Part shown: positions 59,623 through 64,000 of the stretch, piece by piece
How positions within the stretch are numbered: position 1 is the first letter of the stretch
Layout: the number at the start of each line of letters is the position of its first letter
Assembly (NCBI GenBank): GCA_900317555.1
Contig: ONHF01000011.1
Coordinates: 20,650 to 84,649, forward strand
Origin: an uncultured Lachnospiraceae bacterium
GTDB taxonomy: Bacteria > Bacillota > Clostridia > Lachnospirales > Lachnospiraceae
DNA length: 64,000 bases
Direction: 5' to 3'
The notes under the pieces: generated by a model
The model's database searches: none
Seen by the model: only the letters and a program-made list of their open reading frames with translations
What the model was told of the DNA's origin: nothing
Position numbers and translations under genes: made by a program

Positions 59623-61467
59623 TCACAGCCTGTTCTTCAAAGCTGCGTTCCGGTTACTCCATCCCAGGCTTCTCGCCCATGCAAGCGTACTCTTTTTATC
59701 ATCATATATCTCATTATCCATACTCTTGTCATCATTGATCGCCCTGAGAAAACATCCGATCATGCCATAACCCCCCATATCATCCACAAGGTCAGTTCCA
59801 TCCCTTGCAATCATAACAGGTCGGTATGTATTTCGCACCTGCAGGTTCGCCGCATCCAATTCTTCCTGCGTAACCAGTCCTTCCGCAATCATATCAGCAC
59901 AGTTGAAACTTCCGGTGATTTTCACAGTCCACGCATCGCCAAAATCATATTCGTAGAACAGCTCCTTCGTAATCCCGCCGACATCCGGCTGATTCAAAGG
60001 AGTATCCAGCCCATCATAAGTCATGTGGACGGCTTCATCTATTTCTTCTTTCAGCTGTTCACTGTTTTCCACAAGATCTCCATCGAAAATCTCATACCCT
60101 TTTTCAGGCAGCCCCTTTTCACCCAATGCAAGCACAAACTGAATGGACATTCTTTCAAGCAACTCATCTGCGGGGCGCTCCTGTAACCACCGAAGCGCAT
60201 CTAATGGCAGATCCTTAAATGGCAGGATCTCCTCTTTTACGGTTGTGGGAGAATAATCGCTCCTGCTGTTTTCCTCCCCCGGCTTTTCAAATTTCGCCCT
60301 TTCGCTCTCCGGATAGCATCTTCCGATGAACGGCTCCCCGTCTTTATACCTCTGCCATATCACCGCATACTTCTGATCCCTCTTTGTACCCTGATCTTTA
60401 TAAGCGCCTTCCAGGCAGTCGTCAGTGAGGATCTTGCTGTAATCCTGATACTCGCACATGGCTTCCCTGATGTACCAGTAGCTCTCTTCCTGATTCAGGT
60501 CAGCATAAGGCCCCGTGTATTTCTTCTTCAGCCATGTCTTGAAACTCCCGTTTTCATAATCATCTGCCCAGAACTCCGAGTCCTGATCCATCTTAGGGCT
60601 TCTGAACACAAGACCGCACAGATTTGCCCAGTTTCCAACCTTGTCCTCTGTGATTTCCTTCATACGCTCTTCTGACAGATAGAAACGGTGCAGGTGGCTG
60701 TTCTGCCAGCCAAACGCTCTCTGGATCAAGTAGTGAAGCGACCAGAGCTGGATATCAGACGGAACCAGAATATCGCGGGAAATGTTGTCTCCGCGCTTCA
60801 CTCCGCCGTATTTGTGGAGAGCACCCGTCACGCTGCCGTCGTAATCATGTCCGACAAGTTCCAGATGAAGCCGGAACACTTCACAGCATTTCTCTTTTTT
60901 CAGTACATCTTCGCCAAATTCATCCGGGAAGAAAACCCGCTCGTTAACAATTCCCGGATAGAATTCTTTTCTGGCCTGCTCCAGAAATTCTTCATCCGAT
61001 GGCAGCTTTATTCCTGCTGCATCAAGAAAGGCTTTTGCCTGTTCATATACCTGTTTTCTCATTTCTTCCATGATCTTCCGATCTCCTTTTGTTGAAGCGG
61101 TTTTATTCGTCTTTTCCCTTGCCTTGCTGTTGCGCAGGCGGTAATTTTCATGACGTATCGCATTCAACGACCGCTCCTCACTCCCATACATAACCGTGGA
61201 GTAAGGAAGATATGTAGAGACTGTAGTTACAGAAATATTCAGCTTTTCAGCGATCTCTTTGACGGAATATCCCTCGTCACGCAGCTTCTCGGCTTCGATT
61301 GAAATTTCATTTGAGAAGGCTCCCATGGTTACAAGGATCTTCCTCACCTTCGCGCGGGTGATGTTAAACTTCTCGGCTGCGGCATTGATGGAATGCTCGT
61401 TATCTTCATAGTAGTCACACACCTTCTTCATGAAAGAATAATCCGGTTTTTCTTCGATCTTTGTCAC
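59623..61467 (-). CDS. HTH plus pRiA4b ORF-3-like domain fusion protein
   Basis: The 614-residue protein has two predicted N-terminal HTH units (HSINAAAEKFNITRAKVRKI and YSVKEIAEKLNISVTTVSTY) in the first ~100 residues. From about residue 190 comes the plasmid pRiA4b ORF-3-like domain: VFRLHLELVGHDY, ILVPSDIQLWSLHYLIQRAF, NSHLHRFYL and, later, YEYDFGDAWTVKITGSF. The C-terminus ends DDKSTLAWARSLGWS. The start is GTG, 6 bases after AAGGAGG. pRiA4b ORF-3 domains are frequent on mobile elements and have unknown function. The DNA-binding fusion suggests a regulatory or element-maintenance role. Confidence 0.8.
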   Translation of the reverse strand: MTKIEEKPDYSFMKKVCDYYEDNEHSINAAAEKFNITRAKVRKILVTMGAFSNEISIEAEKLRDEGYSVKEIAEKLNISVTTVSTYLPYSTVMYGSEERSLNAIRHENYRLRNSKAREKTNKTASTKGDRKIMEEMRKQVYEQAKAFLDAAGIKLPSDEEFLEQARKEFYPGIVNERVFFPDEFGEDVLKKEKCCEVFRLHLELVGHDYDGSVTGALHKYGGVKRGDNISRDILVPSDIQLWSLHYLIQRAFGWQNSHLHRFYLSEERMKEITEDKVGNWANLCGLVFRSPKMDQDSEFWADDYENGSFKTWLKKKYTGPYADLNQEESYWYIREAMCEYQDYSKILTDDCLEGAYKDQGTKRDQKYAVIWQRYKDGEPFIGRCYPESERAKFEKPGEENSRSDYSPTTVKEEILPFKDLPLDALRWLQERPADELLERMSIQFVLALGEKGLPEKGYEIFDGDLVENSEQLKEEIDEAVHMTYDGLDTPLNQPDVGGITKELFYEYDFGDAWTVKITGSFNCADMIAEGLVTQEELDAANLQVRNTYRPVMIARDGTDLVDDMGGYGMIGCFLRAINDDKSMDNEIYDDKKSTLAWARSLGWSNRNAALKNRL

Positions 61468-61491
61468 TTCGGCCTCCTTCCTTGTTATTAT

Positions 61492-61570
61492 CATGTTATT
61501 TTGACAGATTCAGGTGAAAACACACTCTTCTAGGCGTAGATAACAACGTTATTTCATGTCATTTTGACAG
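61492..61570. repeat. Two direct repeats upstream of the pRiA4b-like gene
   Basis: CATGTTATTTTGACAG (61492-61507) and CATGTCATTTTGACAG (61555-61570) differ at one position and are 63 bases apart. They may be binding sites for the HTH protein encoded downstream. Confidence 0.45.
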
Positions 61571-61643
61571 GTCTAACGATATAACGGGCATGCTTATTCT
61601 GTCAAGAGAGAATTCCTCCTTCGCGCCGGTGGAAGTGAGAAAA

Positions 61644-61784
61644 TTATTTTGAACACGCAATAAATAAATTCGCCAAAACAAGTATGTCGACCACATCAAA
61701 CAACTCATCCAGATCTTTATTCTGTTTCTTTGCCAATTTCAGGTCATGTTTAAATTGAGTTGTGAACTTTATTTCATACTTCAT
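61644..61784 (-). pseudogene. yafQ: YafQ-family toxin, truncated
   Basis: The 46-residue frame starts MKYEIKFTTQFKHDLKLAKK and QNKDLDELFDVVDIL, a clear YafQ/RelE-type N-terminus. It then loses similarity (VLANLFIACSK) and stops, missing the catalytic C-terminal half (the usual KYRDHAL...WLLIY part). Its ATG overlaps the RelB stop by 4 bases (ATGA), the normal antitoxin-toxin arrangement. It is therefore the broken end of a former module. Confidence 0.75.
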
Positions 61785-61951
61785 ACGTCAAGCGCAGATT
61801 TAAGTTTATCCATGCTGGTATAGCCCTTTACGCTACTATCATGCGCAATACGCTTACCCTCTTCGATTGCATGCATTGTCTTTTCATTCGGAACTTCCAA
61901 CGTCAAAAAGAAAGGTATTCCATTTTCGCGAATGGCCGTTCTCAGAAAAAC
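61781..61951 (-). pseudogene. relB: RelB/DinJ-family antitoxin, N-terminally truncated
   Basis: Reading in from the junction near 61950, VFLRTAIRENGIPFFLTLEV and RIAHDSSVKGYTSMDKLKSA match the C-terminal two-thirds of RelB/DinJ antitoxins. The ribbon-helix-helix N-terminus is missing. Upstream in this frame there is only sequence antisense to a second toxin fragment, so the longer open frame is not a real protein. Confidence 0.75.
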
Positions 61952-62125
61952 ATAGTTACAAACAAATTCAAGAAAGACCTGAAACGCATCCGGCAGCAGG
62001 GAAAAGATCTGGACCTGTTGCAGGATGTGCTGCAGACACTTCTGGAAGAAAATGAGCTTGATGCCAAGCACCGTGACCACGCTTTAACAGAGAATTATAT
62101 CGGTTTGCTCCAACACTGCCTGTAA
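61946..62125 (+). pseudogene. yafQ: Second YafQ-family toxin fragment, opposite strand
   Basis: On the plus strand KNIVTNKFKKDLKRIRQQGK and ENELDAKHRDHALTENYIG match the first two-thirds of YafQ. The frame then diverges (LLQHCL) and stops, so the catalytic tail is lost. It differs from the minus-strand YafQ fragment, so it comes from another module. It joins the RelB fragment head to head near 61950. Confidence 0.7.
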
Positions 62126-62335
62126 AAGTTATCAATTTTTCAAACAAATCCGCATTCTACGCGCATTTTGCACACGGAATATACATTTCCTGAGATGCCA
62201 CTTACGCCTCTCTGACCCCGGGGTATCAATTTCGCGAAAATCAACACAAGAGGGGGCGGTCAGATATGCCTCCGACTTTAGGGATCTTCACCTCCCCCCT
62301 GCCTCTCTTTTCTTTCAAATTGCTTTAATAATTCA
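62126..62335. other. Intergenic stretch with a 7-bp inverted repeat
   Basis: No gene is seen. TCTGACC (62211-62217) and GGTCAGA (62258-62264) form an inverted repeat around CCCGGGG and TTTCGCGAAAA. The composition resembles a transposon end or a regulatory hairpin. It is a possible scar of an earlier insertion, but this is not proven. Confidence 0.3.
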
Positions 62336-62364
62336 TTGAATTTATCCTAGAATTTATCTATAAT
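62336..62364 (+). promoter_or_regulatory. Promoter of the phd-doc operon
   Basis: TTGAAT (62336-62341), a 17-base spacer and TATAAT (62359-62364) form a strong promoter about 25 bases upstream of the antitoxin start. Confidence 0.65.
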
Positions 62365-62389
62365 CAAAAACACAAAGGAGGTACTCATT

Positions 62390-62632
62390 ATGATTATTGA
62401 CATGGATAAAACTGTTTCTATGACTGAAGCTAATCAGAACTTCTCCAAGGTTGCCCGCATGGCAATGAAATATGGTGATGTCACTATTCTGAAAAACAAC
62501 AAGGTTTTTCTAACTGTCCACTATGCTCCGCAGGATGATTCTGTAAAGGCTACTTCTGACGAAGACGTACTTGCTTCCTCGGAAAAGCTCTTGAAACGAA
62601 ACAGACACGTTTATGAGGAACTTGCCAAATGA
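62390..62632 (+). CDS. phd: Phd/YefM-family antitoxin
   Basis: The 80-residue protein has the Phd/YefM N-terminal DNA-binding fold (MIIDMDKTVSMTEANQNFSK, VARMAMKYGDVTILKNNKVF). The C-terminal tail (SSEKLLKRNRHVYEELAK) would wrap the toxin. AAAGGAGG precedes the start and its stop overlaps the toxin ATG (ATGA). It would neutralise Doc and autorepress the operon. Confidence 0.85.
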   Translation: MIIDMDKTVSMTEANQNFSKVARMAMKYGDVTILKNNKVFLTVHYAPQDDSVKATSDEDVLASSEKLLKRNRHVYEELAK

Positions 62633-63006
62633 ATATGCTGACCAAACAGCAGATTCTTCTGTTGCACTCACAATTAATCAGGCAATCAGGAGGATCCGAG
62701 GGCATTCGTGATGAGGGAATGCTTGATTCAGCAATCAGTCAGCCCTTTCAGACCTTCGACGATATGGAGCTTTATCCGGGCATTGTCGACAAAACCGTCC
62801 GCCTTGGGTACGGACTGATTACAAATCACCCTTTTGTTGACGGCAACAAACGTATCGGAACACATACCCTGCTAGTGACGTTGGATATCAACGGTATTGA
62901 ACTCCAATATCAAGACGACGACCTGATCAATCTAATCCTGAAAATTGCTTCAGGAAATGCAGACGATCGCGTCCTTCGAACATGGATTCTTGCGCACATC
63001 GCGTAA
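62629..63006 (+). CDS. doc: Doc-family (Fic-fold) toxin
   Basis: The 125-residue protein has the Fic/Doc motif HPFVDGNKRIGTH, the altered Fic loop HxFx(D/N)GNKR that in Doc transfers phosphate rather than AMP (known to target EF-Tu in the P1 system). IRDEGMLDSAISQP is the second conserved segment. The full length is normal (~126). It is the intact partner of the overlapping Phd-type antitoxin. Confidence 0.9.
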   Translation: MNMLTKQQILLLHSQLIRQSGGSEGIRDEGMLDSAISQPFQTFDDMELYPGIVDKTVRLGYGLITNHPFVDGNKRIGTHTLLVTLDINGIELQYQDDDLINLILKIASGNADDRVLRTWILAHIA

Positions 63007-63032
63007 TAAGTTTCTTTTCTTACTCATCCCCT

Positions 63033-63125
63033 TCAATACCGATACGTCGGGTTACTGTCCTCTCTCCTCGTTTTTCTGTCGTGGCATCTCTTGCAGAGCG
63101 CCTGCCAGTTCGATCTGTCCCAGAA
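63033..63125 (-). pseudogene. HNH endonuclease C-terminal remnant
   Basis: In one frame, DRSNWQALCKRCHDRKTRRE is followed by a stop. The NxQALCKxCHDRKTxRE motif is the hallmark C-terminal part of small phage-type HNH nucleases. Upstream, the frame does not continue into the rest of an HNH protein, so only about 30 codons remain. In a different frame an open stretch (63126-63333) reads HPAYYDSNALITSFISEKLV. It may belong to the same or another wrecked gene. Confidence 0.55.
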
Positions 63126-63566
63126 CCTGAAAGAGGAATTCACGGTAATGGTGATGCAAGGGTTTTCTCTGGAAACTGTTCCCGGACAGTTCGACGAGCT
63201 TTTCAGAAATGAATGACGTTATTAGAGCATTGGAATCATAGTAGGCAGGGTGCCTTAGCATACGATCCTCAAATGCATGGAGCTTTTGAGCCGCTTTGTT
63301 GTGTACGCCTTCACTCGTAACAGGTTACCGGTCAGAAATTAAAATAAAAAGTACCTCGGCATTCCGAGCAAGGCCTACCAGGTGGGAAATTACACGGTGG
63401 AAAAATGACATGACTTTATCCTTTGAAGCCGATGAACAGCATTGATAGTGTTAGGCACCGTCAAGATGGAACAGAAGATAAGAGTTCTGCGGCAATCCAA
63501 CAGGAGAGATATCGAAACAAGAAGAAATCCGGATGATCACAAGCCATCAGGAGAAGAGTCGTTTTA

Positions 63567-63817
63567 TTAAGATTTATGCTCTTCGACCCACTTCGTGTGG
63601 AGCTCTTCAAGTTTCGGAAACGGAAGAATGGCGTCAAGCATACGGCTGTTCCGCTCGGTGCGGCGCTCATCTTCATGAATTTTCAGATTGTAGATGATTT
63701 TCGCATTCTGAAGAATCCGGGTGTCATTATGCTCGATCCAGCGAATTTCGTCCTCAAGCAAGGATTTATATTTTTTATCAATTTCAGAGTGAAGATTACG
63801 GGCTCCCCGGTAGCACC
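63567..63817 (-). pseudogene. C-terminal fragment of a gene cut by an IS21-family element
   Basis: An open frame runs through 63567-63817 without an early start. It includes CYRGARNLHSE, then EIRWIEHNDTRILQNAKI and IHEDERRTERNSRM, and ends PFPKLEELHTKWVEEHKS. The frame is still open where the IS begins near 63818. The remainder of the gene is therefore expected beyond the IS, outside the window. The family is not recognised. The stretch 63334-63566 shows no convincing gene. Confidence 0.6.
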
Positions 63818-64000
63818 TGTCCGGACTTTGGGAAGCATGATTCCGGATAATTGGGAAGCATTATTCCGGTCATAATGGAAGCAATCCTTATAATGATTTT
63901 CAGCATCAATCCAGATGCAAATTCATTATAAGGAGGGTCACTTATGACCAAGTATCGCGAAATCCTGAGGCTATCAGCCTTAGGGCTAACACTGCGTGAA
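63818..64000 (+). mobile_element. Left end of an IS21-family insertion sequence
   Basis: The element appears to start at TGTCCGG. Two inner repeats, TTGGGAAGCATGATTCCGG (63828-63846) and TTGGGAAGCATTATTCCGG (63851-63869), have a 23-base period, typical of transposase-binding repeats at IS21 ends. A partial third copy follows. The transposase gene begins at 63944. The rest of the element lies beyond the window. Confidence 0.8.
63944..64000 (+). CDS. istA: IS21 transposase IstA, N-terminus (cut by window edge)
   Basis: AAGGAGGGTCACTT precedes the ATG. The visible 19 residues are MTKYREILRLSALGLTLRE, the HTH start typical of IS21-family IstA transposases (in full-length homologues the next residues are like DIARSCGVSRNTV). 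The helper ATPase IstB would follow outside the window. Confidence 0.85.
   Translation, partial: MTKYREILRLSALGLTLRE

Noticed and set aside
61952-62080. N-terminal part of a longer minus-strand frame leading into RelB
   Set aside because: This section is antisense to the plus-strand YafQ fragment and has no RelB-like ribbon-helix-helix sequence.

Overview
The window looks like chromosome from a moderately GC-rich member of the Clostridia, most likely Lachnospiraceae. This is inferred from content: pyruvate formate-lyase with its activase, a pyrophosphate-dependent phosphofructokinase, the anaerobe-typical GGGtGRT/Fe-S scaffold pair, type III glutamine synthetase, strong AGGAGG ribosome binding sites, T-box control and LPXTG sorting. 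No rRNA, CRISPR array or prophage block was seen. One tRNA (Pro, UGG) is present.

Layout. 1-5.9 kb is nitrogen assimilation: glnN and gltB (minus; gltB runs off the left edge), divergent from asnB. Both glnN and asnB have leader hairpins that look like attenuators. 6.0-8.3 kb is an ECF sigma / anti-sigma / SIMPL lipoprotein operon. 8.5-13 kb holds an SLC13-type permease and pflB-pflA. 13.1-14.5 kb holds a lipoprotein and a small conserved protein. 14.5-21 kb is a sortase-assembled pilus operon (major pilin, fibro-slime tip protein, class C sortase, minor pilin). 21.3-30.8 kb holds a small protein, a two-component system, a UvrD-type helicase, a class A penicillin-binding protein, a CutA-like protein and a NusG domain II protein. 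31-35 kb is PPi-PFK, the GGGtGRT/Fe-S scaffold pair and a NifX-like protein. 35-42 kb is a glycoside uptake locus (GH3, AraC regulator, ABC importer). 42-43.6 kb is a Fur-family regulator with a 10TM metal exporter and two palindromic operators. 43.7-50.9 kb contains two long coiled-coil proteins, an XRE regulator, a HAD hydrolase and secreted or membrane proteins of unknown role. 51-58.5 kb contains an OGG-like glycosylase, a T-box-controlled BASS transporter with a 40-codon overlapping small ORF, membrane proteins, MgtE, DUF975, TRIC and tRNA-Pro. 58.7-64 kb is accessory: a GT2 glycosyltransferase, an HTH/pRiA4b ORF-3 fusion, wrecked RelB/YafQ modules fused head to head, an intact Phd-Doc pair, an HNH remnant, and a gene cut by an IS21-family element at the right edge.

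Most interesting for follow-up: the Ile-type T-box in front of a BASS transporter plus its coupled small ORF; a ~110-nt palindromic element found after two unrelated genes (asnB and the BASS unit); the paired leader hairpins at glnN/asnB; the GGGtGRT system; and the head-to-head toxin-antitoxin fusion. Family calls come from motif recognition by eye; no database search was run.
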